From: Actinomadura rifamycini DSM 43936
Lineage (GTDB): Bacteria > Actinomycetota > Actinomycetes > Streptosporangiales > Streptosporangiaceae
Assembly: GCF_000425065.1 (NCBI RefSeq)
Contig: NZ_AULB01000009.1
Coordinates: forward strand, 248,001-312,000
Direction: 5' to 3'
DNA: 64,000 nt
Position numbers and translations under genes: made by a program. Under the pieces are notes generated by a model. The model did no database searches. It was not told where the DNA came from and worked only from the letters and a program-made list of their open reading frames with translations. Position 1 is the stretch's first letter, and every line of letters starts with the position of its first letter. Below are positions 1-8,065 of this stretch, piece by piece.

Positions 1-1352
1 TCGACGCCGATGCCCGCGTCCGCCGCCGCGGCCGCGGCGGCGCGCCCCCACCCGTCCCCGGCGGGGCCGTGGCCGAGCACGAAGCGGGTGCCGTACCGGT
101 GGATCGTGGACGTCCCGCCGGGCAGGACGACGTGCGGCGCGCGCCGCCCCGGCGTCCCGTCCGGCTCGGGGCCGAACACGACGTTCTCGTCCGGCTCCAG
201 GTCCGGGTCCGGGGGCGGGGCGTCGCCGCCGCCGACGAACCGGGGCCGGTCCCGCGACCGCAGCACGGCCTGCCGCATCGCGTGGTCGGCGGCGGGGCGG
301 CGCTCGGCGTCGTAGCCGTCCAGCAGCGCGGGGCCGGCGTCGCCGCGGGCGACGGCCGCGAGCCGCCAGGCGAGGGCGTGCGCGTCCTGCACCCCCACGT
401 TCGCGCCGAACGCGCCGGACGGCGGCATCACGTGCGCGGCGTCGCCGACGAGGAACGCGCGCCCGGCGGCGAACGCGTCCGCGACGCGGCCCGCCGACAC
501 CCACGGCAGGACCCCGTCGACGCGCACGGGCAGGTCCGGCACGCCGGCCGCCGCGCGGACGAGGGCGGCGCACTCGTCCGGTCCGGGGAGGGAGGCGTCG
601 TCGGCGTCGCGCAGGACGTGCAGCATCCACCGGTCGGTGTTGTTGACCGGCAGCAGCGCCGACCGGGTGCCGGTGCCCGTCGTGTAGCACATGATGAACC
701 GGCGGCCGTCCAGCGGCCCGGTCAGGTCGGCGGTGAAGGCGATGTTCACGAACCGGGCGAGGGCCCCGGGGCCGTGCGTCCCGATGCCGAGGCGCTCCCG
801 GATCCCGCCGCCCGCGCCGTCCGCGGCGACGAGGCGGTCGGCGGCCACCGCGGCGGTCCGCCCGGACGCCGTGTCGCGGACCGTCGCGACCACCCCGCCG
901 TCCGTCTCGGTGTGGCCGACGTACTCCGTCCCGAAGCGGTGGGCGGCGCCGAGCTCGACGGCCCGGTCGCGCAGCAGCGGCTCCAGCTCGTCCTGGTGGA
1001 CCATGCACCAGGACTCGGGGGACAGGCCGGCCGGGTCCCGGACGCCGCGGAAGTACGGCTCGGCCAGCTCGCCGAGCCGCCGCCCGGCCAGCGTCTCGAC
1101 CGCGACGATCCCGTGGTTGCCGGCCAGCGCGCGGGCCGACTCCGCGTCCCGGACGCGGTCGGCGATCCCGAGCAGCCGCAGCAGCTCCATCGTGCGGGGG
1201 TTCACCCCGCGCGCCCGGGGGTGCGGAGACGGCCCGGAGCGCCGCTCCACCAGCAGGGCGGGCACGCCGAGCCGGGCCAGGAAGGCCGACATGGCCAGCC
1301 CGACGAGACCGCCGCCGACGATCAGTACCGAGGTGCGTTCCTGCGCGTCCAT
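1..1352 (-). CDS. FAD-dependent aromatic hydroxylase (class A flavoprotein monooxygenase), C-terminus outside window
   Basis: About 450 residues are visible; the rest lies beyond the left edge. The FAD Rossmann motif GGGLVG is at residues 13-18, an ARGVNPRT segment follows, a DG-type motif lies near residue 170, and GDAAH is at 303-307 followed by GVQDAHALAWRL. This is the canonical layout of the RdmE/PgaE/TcmG-type hydroxylases that oxygenate aromatic polyketides using NAD(P)H and O2, and a C-terminal thioredoxin-like domain is just beginning at the edge. The ATG at 1352 has no Shine-Dalgarno and lies 7 nt after a predicted -10 box, so a leaderless mRNA is inferred. The exact substrate and hydroxylated carbon cannot be read from sequence. 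Confidence 0.9.
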   Translation of the reverse strand, partial: MDAQERTSVLIVGGGLVGLAMSAFLARLGVPALLVERRSGPSPHPRARGVNPRTMELLRLLGIADRVRDAESARALAGNHGIVAVETLAGRRLGELAEPYFRGVRDPAGLSPESWCMVHQDELEPLLRDRAVELGAAHRFGTEYVGHTETDGGVVATVRDTASGRTAAVAADRLVAADGAGGGIRERLGIGTHGPGALARFVNIAFTADLTGPLDGRRFIMCYTTGTGTRSALLPVNNTDRWMLHVLRDADDASLPGPDECAALVRAAAGVPDLPVRVDGVLPWVSAGRVADAFAAGRAFLVGDAAHVMPPSGAFGANVGVQDAHALAWRLAAVARGDAGPALLDGYDAERRPAADHAMRQAVLRSRDRPRFVGGGDAPPPDPDLEPDENVVFGPEPDGTPGRRAPHVVLPGGTSTIHRYGTRFVLGHGPAGDGWGRAAAAAAADAGIGV

Positions 1353-1359
1353 GCCGAGG

Positions 1360-1391
1360 ATGCTGGGCGGCGGGCCTCGACGCCCGGTCGA
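1360..1391 (-). promoter_or_regulatory. SARP-type promoter of the flavin hydroxylase at 1-1352
   Basis: Read on the minus strand, heptamers TCGACCG and TCGAGGC start 11 bp apart. Exactly 8 bp later comes a -10-like CAGCAT, and 7 nt after that the ATG. The 11-bp heptamer repeat 8 bp from the -10 box is the known binding layout of SARP activators such as DnrI and ActII-ORF4. Assignment to a SARP is inference because no regulator is in the window. Confidence 0.7.
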
Positions 1392-1413
1392 GGAACGATC
1401 GGCTCCGCCGTTC

Positions 1414-1445
1414 TCGACCGATCCTCGACCGCCCCGTGCGAGGAT
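1414..1445 (+). promoter_or_regulatory. SARP-type promoter of the small membrane protein gene
   Basis: Two copies of TCGACCG start at 1414 and 1425 (11 bp apart). Eight bp after the second is GAGGAT (1440-1445). The predicted transcript has a leader of about 26 nt that carries the GAGGAG Shine-Dalgarno used by the gene at 1479. Confidence 0.65.
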
Positions 1446-1478
1446 CGTCGTCCACCGACCGTGAGCCGAGGAGAGCAC

Positions 1479-1913
1479 ATGCGCGAGGCGGTACGCCTGT
1501 TCCCGTGGAAGATGTCCGCCCTGTGCGCGGCGGCCGTCACCGTGGGATGGCTGGTGCTGTCGCTGTCCGGCGGGGACTTCCGGGGGATCCTCGTGGCGAG
1601 CCCGCTCTGCATCGGGATCATGGTGTTCTTCCTGCTCGGCGGGCTGGTGATGGTGCTCCGCGAGGACGGCGGGAACACCGCCGCCCAGGACACGGTCCGC
1701 CGGCTCGCGCCCGTCCTCGCCATCGTCCCGGCGCTGCTGATCGCCGTGCTGGTGTTCGCCGCGCGCCGCGCGTGCGCGCTCGCCTGGGGGATGGACGAGA
1801 CCGCCGCGGGCTCCGCCGTGGACGGCGCGGCGCGCGGCGCGATCGGCTACGTCGTCCTCGTCGGGTCGGCGCTCGCCGCCCGGTACGACGCCCGCAAGAA
1901 GGCCCGCGGCTGA
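1479..1913 (+). CDS. Small integral membrane protein of unknown function
   Basis: A 144-residue protein with three clear hydrophobic segments (about 14-32, 36-58 and 75-93) and a weaker one near 115-131. The hydrophilic loop between the second and third segments contains REDGGN, and the tail is basic. I do not recognise a family. The ATG at 1479 was chosen because GAGGAG sits 8 nt upstream; the reading frame is open much further upstream but lacks a supported start. It is divergent from the flavin hydroxylase and shares the SARP-type control region, so a role in the polyketide pathway, perhaps export or membrane support, is possible but unproven. Confidence 0.7.
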   Translation: MREAVRLFPWKMSALCAAAVTVGWLVLSLSGGDFRGILVASPLCIGIMVFFLLGGLVMVLREDGGNTAAQDTVRRLAPVLAIVPALLIAVLVFAARRACALAWGMDETAAGSAVDGAARGAIGYVVLVGSALAARYDARKKARG

Positions 1914-1938
1914 CGTCCCCGCCCGCCGCCGGGCCCGG

Positions 1939-2862
1939 TCAGCCGGGCAGCTCGACGATGGCGGCGGCGTCCTGGTCGGCGCGGCCCGTCTCCGCCGCCG
2001 ACCGGTACCGGTCGGCGGCGCGGGCCGTCACCGGCATCGGCGTCCCGCCGCCCGCGCCGACGTCCAGCGCCAGCCGCAGGTCCTTGGCCATCAGCGCGGT
2101 GCGGAACGCGGCGGGCGCGTACTCGCGGGACCGCATGAACCCGGCGCGGAAGTCGAGGGTCGGGGCGCTGAAGCCGCTGCCGGTGAGCGCGTCGAGGAGC
2201 TCCGCGCGGGGCAGGCCCGCGCCCTCGGCCATCGTCACCGCCTCGGCCAGCGCGGCGACCTGCACGCCGAGCAGCACGTTGAACGCCAGCTTCAGCACGC
2301 ACGCGCTCCCGGTCGCGCCCAGGTGCCGGACCTCCCGGCCGAACGCGGCGAGGACGTCCCCGGCGGCCTCGGCGTCGGCCGGGTCGCCCGCCGTGAACAC
2401 CCGCAGCTTCCCGGCCCGGGCCATCAGCGGGTTCCCGACGACGCACGCCTCCACCCGGCGCACCCCGAGGGCGGCGAGGCGGTCCGCGGCGTCCCGCGAG
2501 TAGGCGGGCGACACGGTCGAGGTGTCCACGAGCAGCGCGCCGGGCCGCAGCCGCCCCACGAGCGCCCCGAACACGACCTCCTCGACCGCGGCCTCGTCGG
2601 CGAGGCTGACCACGACGACGGCCGCGCCGTCCACCGCGTCCCCGGCCGTCGCGGCGGCGGCGGCGCCCGCCGCCGTCAGCGGCTCCGCGCGGCTCGCCGT
2701 CCGGTTGTGGACCGTGAGCGGGAAGCCCGCCTCGAGCAGCGCGTGCGCCATCCCCGAGCCCATGCCGCCCAGCCCGACGAACGCCACCGCCCGCCGCTCC
2801 GCGCCCGTCCCCGCGCCCGTCTCGGTCGCCGCCCCCGTGCCGGTCTCCGTGTTCGCGTGCAT
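1939..2862 (-). CDS. NAD(P)-dependent oxidoreductase, 3-hydroxyisobutyrate/6-phosphogluconate dehydrogenase family
   Basis: A 307-residue protein with the beta-hydroxyacid dehydrogenase layout: an N-terminal Rossmann motif GLGGMGSGMA after a short Thr/Gly/Glu-rich extension, LLVDTSTVSP in the substrate region, and the catalytic-lysine region (LKLAFNVLLG) leading to the C-terminal helical domain. Members reduce or oxidise beta-hydroxy acids or, in some lineages, imines. The start at 2862 is supported by GAGGAGG; an open upstream extension without a supported start was not used. It is divergent from the flavoprotein at 2990 across a SARP-type region, which suggests tailoring of the polyketide or a precursor. 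Substrate unknown. Confidence 0.8.
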   Translation of the reverse strand: MHANTETGTGAATETGAGTGAERRAVAFVGLGGMGSGMAHALLEAGFPLTVHNRTASRAEPLTAAGAAAAATAGDAVDGAAVVVVSLADEAAVEEVVFGALVGRLRPGALLVDTSTVSPAYSRDAADRLAALGVRRVEACVVGNPLMARAGKLRVFTAGDPADAEAAGDVLAAFGREVRHLGATGSACVLKLAFNVLLGVQVAALAEAVTMAEGAGLPRAELLDALTGSGFSAPTLDFRAGFMRSREYAPAAFRTALMAKDLRLALDVGAGGGTPMPVTARAADRYRSAAETGRADQDAAAIVELPG

Positions 2863-2896
2863 CCCGCCGCCTCCTCGGTGTCGGTCTCCGGCGCCG

Positions 2897-2928
2897 ATGC
2901 TGGGCGGCGGGGCTTGAAGGCGGGTCGA
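2897..2928 (-). promoter_or_regulatory. SARP-type promoter of the NAD(P)-dependent oxidoreductase
   Basis: Minus-strand heptamers TCGACCC and TCAAGCC start 11 bp apart and are followed after 8 bp by CAGCAT. The -10 box and 8-bp spacer match those of the promoter at 1360-1391. The transcript would carry a short leader with GAGGAGG. Confidence 0.65.
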
Positions 2929-2950
2929 GGACCGCTCGCCCCAGCCGCCC

Positions 2951-2982
2951 TCGACCGGGTCTCGATCCGCCGTTCCTAGCGT
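2951..2982 (+). promoter_or_regulatory. SARP-type leaderless promoter of the 2990 operon
   Basis: TCGACCG (2951) and TCGATCC (2962) are 11 bp apart. Eight bp further is TAGCGT (2977-2982), and the ATG follows after 7 nt at 2990 with no Shine-Dalgarno. It would drive at least the flavoprotein, BNR-repeat protein, metallo-hydrolase and two glycosyltransferase genes up to 9253. Confidence 0.7.
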
Positions 2983-2989
2983 CCCGGGC

Positions 2990-4549
2990 ATGACCGACGC
3001 AGCGACCGCCGTGCTCATCGTGGGCGCGGGCCCCGCGGGCCTGACCGCCGCCCTGGAACTGACCCGGCGCGGGGTGCCGTGCCGCGTGGTGGACCGGACG
3101 CCCCGGCCGGCCGCCGCGACCGGCTGCTACATGCTGTGGCCCCGCACCCTGGGCGTCCTGCACCGGGCGGGCGCGCCGGTCGGCGAGCTGGCGCGGTCCG
3201 CCGTGACCCTGCGCCGCAAGGTGTTCCACCTCGGCGGGGAGTCCTTCGCGCACTCCATGGCCGACGAGGACGGCCGCTGGCCGCTGCCGCTGACCCTGCC
3301 GCAGCCGGTCACCGAGGACGTCCTGACCCGGGCGCTCGCCGCGCGCGGCGTCCCGGTGGAGCGCCCGGTGCTCGCCGCGTCCGTCCGCCAGGACGCGGAC
3401 GGCGCCGACGTCGAGCTCCGGCGCCCCGGCGGCGTCGAGCGGGTCCGCGTCCGGTGGGTCGTGCTCGCGCAGGGCGCGGCGGACGACGGGCTGCGCACCG
3501 CCCTCGGCTTCGGCTGGTCGGGCGAGGCGGTCCCCGGCGTCCGCATGTTCCACCTGGACGTCGACCTCGGCGGCGTCCTCCCGCTGCCGCCCGAGGAGGA
3601 GCACATCTTCCTCGCCGACCACCGCAACATCGGGTTCGTCCCGCTGCCGGACGGCCGCCACCGCCTCTTCACCATGGAGCCCGACCCCGACCCCGCCGAC
3701 TGGTCGGCGCCGGACTGGTCCGCGCTGGCCGACACGGTCCGCGCGGTCACCGGGATGACCGGCGATCCCCGGTACACGGGGCCGGTCTGGCGGTCCCGTC
3801 CCGCGCGCGGCCTCGCCGGGCGGTTCCGCTCCGGCCGCTGCTTCGTCGTCGGCGAGACCGCCAAGACCGTCCCCATGCCCGTGCACGGGTTCAACGGCGG
3901 CGTGCAGGACGCCCACGACCTCGCCTGGAAGCTCGCCGACGTCGAACGCGGCGTCACCGGCGAGGCGGTGCTCGACTCCTACGACCACGAGCGCCGCGCC
4001 GTCGCCCGCGCCACCATCGAGCACGCGTCCCGCATCCTCGCCTACGGCACCCACCCGGACGCCGAGGCGCTGCACGGCCCCCGCGTCCGCACCGCCACCC
4101 ACGACGTCCGCACCCAGCCGCCCGTCCGCTACCCGGCGGGGGAGCTGTGCCGCGACGCCGCCGACCTGCCCGGCCCCGCCGCCGGGGAGCGGCTCCCGGA
4201 CCCGCCCGTGCGCGGCCCGGACGGCGCCGGGGCGCCGCTGTCGGAGACGCTCGGCGCCGACTGGGCGCTCGTCGCGCTCACCGGGCTCGCCGGCCTGGAC
4301 GGCCCCGGCACCGACACCGTCCGGGTGCGCGCCCTCGCCGACGCCTACCCGGAGCTGCGGACCTGGCTGCTGACCCCCGGCGAGCCCCGCCCCGGCGAGA
4401 CCGCCGACCCGGACGGCGCCCTGCACCGCGCCGTCGACGCGGACGAACCCCGGCTGTACGTCGTCCGCCCGGACGGCCACATCGGGTTCCGCGGCCCGCT
4501 GCACGACCTGACCGCGCTGCGCGGCTACCTCGGCCGCGTCTTCGCCTGA
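2990..4549 (+). CDS. Divergent class A flavoprotein monooxygenase
   Basis: A 519-residue flavoprotein. The N-terminal FAD motif GAGPAG (12-17) and the RTP segment after the second strand are intact. The later fingerprints are changed: the usual DG motif reads AQGAADDGLR (160-169), the RAR/NPRT segment reads CYMLWPRT, and the GDAAH motif is GETAK (288-292). A C-terminal thioredoxin-like domain is present from about residue 400. Length and order match polyketide hydroxylases, so a tailoring oxygenase or Baeyer-Villiger-like role is possible. The altered NADPH/FAD motifs make an unusual reaction likely, though this is inference. First gene of a five-gene operon. Confidence 0.82.
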   Translation: MTDAATAVLIVGAGPAGLTAALELTRRGVPCRVVDRTPRPAAATGCYMLWPRTLGVLHRAGAPVGELARSAVTLRRKVFHLGGESFAHSMADEDGRWPLPLTLPQPVTEDVLTRALAARGVPVERPVLAASVRQDADGADVELRRPGGVERVRVRWVVLAQGAADDGLRTALGFGWSGEAVPGVRMFHLDVDLGGVLPLPPEEEHIFLADHRNIGFVPLPDGRHRLFTMEPDPDPADWSAPDWSALADTVRAVTGMTGDPRYTGPVWRSRPARGLAGRFRSGRCFVVGETAKTVPMPVHGFNGGVQDAHDLAWKLADVERGVTGEAVLDSYDHERRAVARATIEHASRILAYGTHPDAEALHGPRVRTATHDVRTQPPVRYPAGELCRDAADLPGPAAGERLPDPPVRGPDGAGAPLSETLGADWALVALTGLAGLDGPGTDTVRVRALADAYPELRTWLLTPGEPRPGETADPDGALHRAVDADEPRLYVVRPDGHIGFRGPLHDLTALRGYLGRVFA

Positions 4550-4588
4550 CCGCCCCGCCCCCCGCGCCCGAGAGCTAGGAGCCGCCCC

Positions 4589-6076
4589 GTGTCCCGAACC
4601 CGATCCCGCACCGGCCGCGCCGGTGCGGCCGCCACCGTCGCCGCCGCGCTGGCCGGGGCGCTCGTCGCCGCGCCGCCCGCGGCGGCCGCCGGCCCCGGGG
4701 GGTCGCCCGAGCGGCGCCTCGACGGGCCGAGCCCGTTCGCCGACTGCACCGCCGACGCGTCCCCCGGCGACACCTTCACCCTGCACGCCGAATCGGAGTC
4801 GCACCTCGCCGTCGACCCGCGCCGCCCGTGGCGGCGGGCCGTCGCCTACCGGCAGGACCTGTGGGCGAGCGGCAGCTCGCGCGGCATCGTCGTCGCGTCC
4901 ACCGCCGACGGCGGCCGCACCTGGCGGCGCACCGTGCTGCCCGGCGTCGGCGCCTGCGCGGGCGGCGCCAACGGCCGCGCCACCAACCCGTGGGTGGCGT
5001 TCGGGCCGAGCGGCGTCCTGTACGCGACGGTCAGCGCCACCGGGCAGGACGCGACGGGCGTCGTCGTCAGCCGGTCGTGGAACGGCGGCCGCACCTGGAG
5101 CGACCCCGTCACCCTCACGAACGACCCGCGCCCCCGCTACTTCAACGACAAGTCGACCGTCACCGTCGACCCCCGCGACCCGCGCCGCGTGTACGCCGTG
5201 TGGAACCGCCGGGACGTCGACGGCGGCACCCACGACCTGCTGCTGGCCGTCAGCGACGACGGCGGGCGCACGTTCGCCGAGCCGCGCTCGATCCACCGTC
5301 CGCAGACGCCCGGCGCGGGCACCTTCGGCGGGCAGGTCGTGGTGCTGCCCGACGGCCGCCTCGTCACGGTGTTCCTGGAGAACGAGCACCCGGTGGGCGG
5401 CGGCCCGCACCCCGGCGACCTGCCCGAACGGGTCCGGGTGCTGCGCTCGGCCGACCGCGGCGCGACGTGGAGCGCCCCCGTCACCGTCGCCGACGTCGAG
5501 ATGAACACGCCGATCCTGCCCGACCACCCGCCGTACGTCCCGATGATGGCGCCCGGCTCCGTCCCCGACATCGCCGTGGACGGCCGCACCGGCAAGGTCT
5601 ACGTCGTGTGGGGCGAGGCGGGGCTGTCGCGGAGCCTCAGCGCGGTCGGCCTGTCCGCGTCCGAGGACGGCGGCGCCACCTGGACGCCGCGCCGCAAGGC
5701 GAACCTCACGCCGGACTCGGACGAGTACGGCTCCGGGCAGGCGTTCCTGCCGCAGGTCGACGTCGCGGCGGACGGCACCGTCGGGGTCAGCTACTACGAC
5801 TTCCGCGGCAACACTCCCGAGGCGGGCGCGCCCGCCGCGGTGTGGCTCGCGACCTGCCGCGCCGGCGACTGCGCCGCCGCCGGGAAGTGGACCGAACGGC
5901 GGCTCGCCGCACCGGCCGACCTGGCCGCGGCGCCGTACTGGTTCGGCGGCCCCTACATCGGCACCTACACCGGGCTCGCGCACGCCGGACGCGGGTTCGT
6001 CGCCGCGCTCGTCACCGGCGGCGCCCCCGGCGACCCCACCCGCGTCGTCGTGACCCGGCCGCACCGGGCCCGCTGA
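4589..6076 (+). CDS. Secreted BNR/Asp-box repeat protein (sialidase-like beta-propeller)
   Basis: A 495-residue protein with a Sec signal peptide (basic start, hydrophobic core, cleavage probably after the Ala run near residue 35). Five Asp-box motifs of the form SxDGGxTW occur near residues 104, 163, 222, 287 and 358, the hallmark of six-bladed sialidase-type propellers. I could not place the full sialidase catalytic set (Arg triad, Tyr/Glu pair), so enzymatic sialidase activity is doubtful. The GTG at 4589 has AGGAG upstream and follows the flavoprotein by 39 nt in the same operon. A secreted propeller inside a polyketide operon is unusual; binding or hydrolysis of a glycosylated product is a guess. 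Confidence 0.8.
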   Translation: MSRTRSRTGRAGAAATVAAALAGALVAAPPAAAAGPGGSPERRLDGPSPFADCTADASPGDTFTLHAESESHLAVDPRRPWRRAVAYRQDLWASGSSRGIVVASTADGGRTWRRTVLPGVGACAGGANGRATNPWVAFGPSGVLYATVSATGQDATGVVVSRSWNGGRTWSDPVTLTNDPRPRYFNDKSTVTVDPRDPRRVYAVWNRRDVDGGTHDLLLAVSDDGGRTFAEPRSIHRPQTPGAGTFGGQVVVLPDGRLVTVFLENEHPVGGGPHPGDLPERVRVLRSADRGATWSAPVTVADVEMNTPILPDHPPYVPMMAPGSVPDIAVDGRTGKVYVVWGEAGLSRSLSAVGLSASEDGGATWTPRRKANLTPDSDEYGSGQAFLPQVDVAADGTVGVSYYDFRGNTPEAGAPAAVWLATCRAGDCAAAGKWTERRLAAPADLAAAPYWFGGPYIGTYTGLAHAGRGFVAALVTGGAPGDPTRVVVTRPHRAR

Positions 6077-6126
6077 CACCAGCACCGCACCTCGTCCGCG
6101 AGGAGCCGAATCCGCGAGGAGCCGAC

Positions 6127-6840
6127 ATGCGCCTGTACCTGTTTCGCACCGGGACGCTCGTGGCCACCGGGGCCCCGATCGCCTGCTACCTGATCCAGAC
6201 CGACGACGGCGTGAACGTCCTCGTCGACACCGGCTACCCCCGGGCGCGCGCCGGCCGGTACGCGCCCGGGTCCCCGGAGCCCATCCGCGTCGAGGCCGGC
6301 GAGGACGTCGTGTCCCGGCTGGCCGAGGTCGGGCTCGCGCCGCAGGACGTCCACATGGTCGTCTGCTCGCACCTGGACCCCGACCACGCCGGCAACCACG
6401 ACGCGTTCCCGGACGCCGAGTTCGTCATCCAGCGCGAGCACCACGAGCTGGCGCTGTCGGGGACGGTGCCCAGGCTGGAGATGACGCGCTCCGCCTGGGA
6501 CCGCCCGGAGCTGAAGTACCGCCGCGTCCAGGGCGACACCGAGCTGCTGGCCGGGATCGACCTGCTGGAGACGTCCGGGCACATCGCCGGTCACCAGTCG
6601 CTGCTGGTGCGGCTGCCCGACACCGGGCCCGTGCTGCTCGCGGTGGACGCGATCCCCGAGCGGGCCGCCCGCAACGCCGAGACCCGGCCGATGTACCCGT
6701 TCGACGTGGACGAGCCCGCGACCCGCGCCGCCACCGCGCGGCTGATGGACCTGGCCGAGGCGACGGGCGCGCTCGTGGTGCACGGGCACTGCGCCGAGCA
6801 GTGGCCCGAGCTGACGACCGGGCCCGCCTACTACTCCTAG
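6127..6840 (+). CDS. Metallo-beta-lactamase-fold hydrolase, N-acyl homoserine lactonase-like
   Basis: A 237-residue MBL-fold protein of the AttM/AiiA-like size class. The metal motif is HLDPDH at 82-87, so the second position is Asp where lactonases normally have His. Further likely ligands are His152 or His156, Asp174 and His219 or His221. Known relatives open lactone rings, and other MBL proteins in type II clusters (ActIV) cyclise or release polyketides, so either function is possible. It sits 50 nt after the BNR protein and 12 nt before a glycosyltransferase, which argues for a pathway role. Start ATG 6127. Confidence 0.8.
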   Translation: MRLYLFRTGTLVATGAPIACYLIQTDDGVNVLVDTGYPRARAGRYAPGSPEPIRVEAGEDVVSRLAEVGLAPQDVHMVVCSHLDPDHAGNHDAFPDAEFVIQREHHELALSGTVPRLEMTRSAWDRPELKYRRVQGDTELLAGIDLLETSGHIAGHQSLLVRLPDTGPVLLAVDAIPERAARNAETRPMYPFDVDEPATRAATARLMDLAEATGALVVHGHCAEQWPELTTGPAYYS

Positions 6841-6852
6841 AGGGGACGACAG

Positions 6853-8052
6853 ATGCGCGTACTGTTCGTGACGGTCCCGTGGCCGACGAACTTCCATGTC
6901 CTGGCGCCGCTCGCGTGGGCGCTGCGCGGCGCGGGCCACGAGGTGCGGATCGCGTCCGGTCCCGGGCTGACCGACGCCGTGGGCCGGTCCGGGCACCAGA
7001 TCGTCGAGTGCGGGCCGGACGGCGACGTCGCGCCGCTGTTCGCCGAGCGGGTCGGGCCGATGTACGACATCGACTGGAGCGACCGCGACCCGGCGGCGGC
7101 CGAGGCGGACGCGGAGGCGGTCGTCGGCGTCTTCGCCGGCATCGCCGACCGGATGGCGGACGACCTCGTGGCGTTCGCCCGGTCGTGGCGCCCCGACCTC
7201 GTCGTGCACGAGCCGACGGCCGCGGCGGGCGCGCTGGTCGCGGCGGTGCTCGGCGTCCCGTCCGTCCGGCACCTGTGGGGGCCGGACGTCACCGCGCCCG
7301 TCGAGCACCTGCACCGGCGGCTGCTCACCCCGCTGTGGGAGCGGTTCGGGCTGACCGAGGTGGACCTCGGCGGGGAGCTGACGCTCGACCCGGGCCCGGC
7401 GTCGCTGCGGGAGGCGGGCACGCCCGACCACCGGCCCGTCCGGTACGTCCCGTTCAACGGCCCCGGCGAGATCCCGCGCTGGCTCGACGCCCCGGCCGCC
7501 CGGCCCCGGGTGCTCGTCACCTGGGGCACCGCGATGTCCCGGATGGGCCGCCCCGACGCGTTCTGGCTGCGCGAGGCCGTCGCTTCGGTCGCGGCGGAGC
7601 TCGCCGGGGACGACCTGGAGGTGCTCGTCGCGCGCGCCGCGGACCAGGCGGAGCTGCTCGGCCCGGTCCCGGACGGGGTGCGGGAGCTGGAGCAGGTGCC
7701 GCTGCACGCGATCCTGCCGACCTGCGCGGCGGTCGTCCACCACGGCGGCAGCGGGAGCACGCTGGGCGCGGTCGCTGCGGGCGTGCCGCAGCTCGTCGTC
7801 GCGCTCTCGCCCGACCAGGTGCGCAACGCGCTGCGGATCGAGGCGAGCGGCGCCGGGCTGATGCTGCTGCCGCGCGACGGCGGCGCCGCGGCCGTCCGCG
7901 CCGGGACCGGGCCGCTGGTACGGCGGCTGCTGGCCGACCCGTCGTTCGGCGCGGCGGCGGCGCGGCTCCGCGCCGAGCTGGCCGCGCAGCCCGCCCCCTG
8001 GGAGATCGTCGCCGACCTGGAGCGGCTCGCGCAGCGGGCCGTGCCCGCCTGA
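6853..8052 (+). CDS. GT1-family (GT-B) glycosyltransferase 1
   Basis: A 399-residue antibiotic-type glycosyltransferase. The N-terminal acceptor domain starts with FVTVPWPTNFHVLAPLAWAL, and a TWGT segment opens the C-terminal donor domain. The nucleotide-sugar motif HHGGSGS is at 296-302, followed by GVPQLVVALSPDQVRNA. Relatives such as EryCIII, DesVII and AknS attach deoxysugars and often need a P450-like helper, which is not seen here. It is the most divergent of the four paralogues in this window (ELTLDPGP where the others have DLTVDP), so it may act at a different attachment point. It is 12 nt downstream of the metallo-hydrolase. Confidence 0.9.
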   Translation: MRVLFVTVPWPTNFHVLAPLAWALRGAGHEVRIASGPGLTDAVGRSGHQIVECGPDGDVAPLFAERVGPMYDIDWSDRDPAAAEADAEAVVGVFAGIADRMADDLVAFARSWRPDLVVHEPTAAAGALVAAVLGVPSVRHLWGPDVTAPVEHLHRRLLTPLWERFGLTEVDLGGELTLDPGPASLREAGTPDHRPVRYVPFNGPGEIPRWLDAPAARPRVLVTWGTAMSRMGRPDAFWLREAVASVAAELAGDDLEVLVARAADQAELLGPVPDGVRELEQVPLHAILPTCAAVVHHGGSGSTLGAVAAGVPQLVVALSPDQVRNALRIEASGAGLMLLPRDGGAAAVRAGTGPLVRRLLADPSFGAAAARLRAELAAQPAPWEIVADLERLAQRAVPA

Positions 8053-8065
8053 GGAGGACCCCGCC

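Noticed and set aside
1-1478. Plus-strand coding frame from 69 onward as one long protein ending at 1913
   Set aside because: Only the last 144 codons have a Shine-Dalgarno and sensible membrane protein sequence; the earlier part is antisense to the flavin hydroxylase.
4589-6076. Functional exo-sialidase
   Set aside because: Asp boxes are clear, but I could not identify the catalytic Arg triad and Tyr/Glu pair, so only the fold is claimed.
1847-6085. A 1412-codon minus-strand open frame and other very long frames such as 48635-50941 and 26498-28204
   Set aside because: They are antisense or frame shadows of well-supported genes, arise from the scarcity of stop codons at high GC, and have Arg/Gly/Pro/Val-rich translations without domains.
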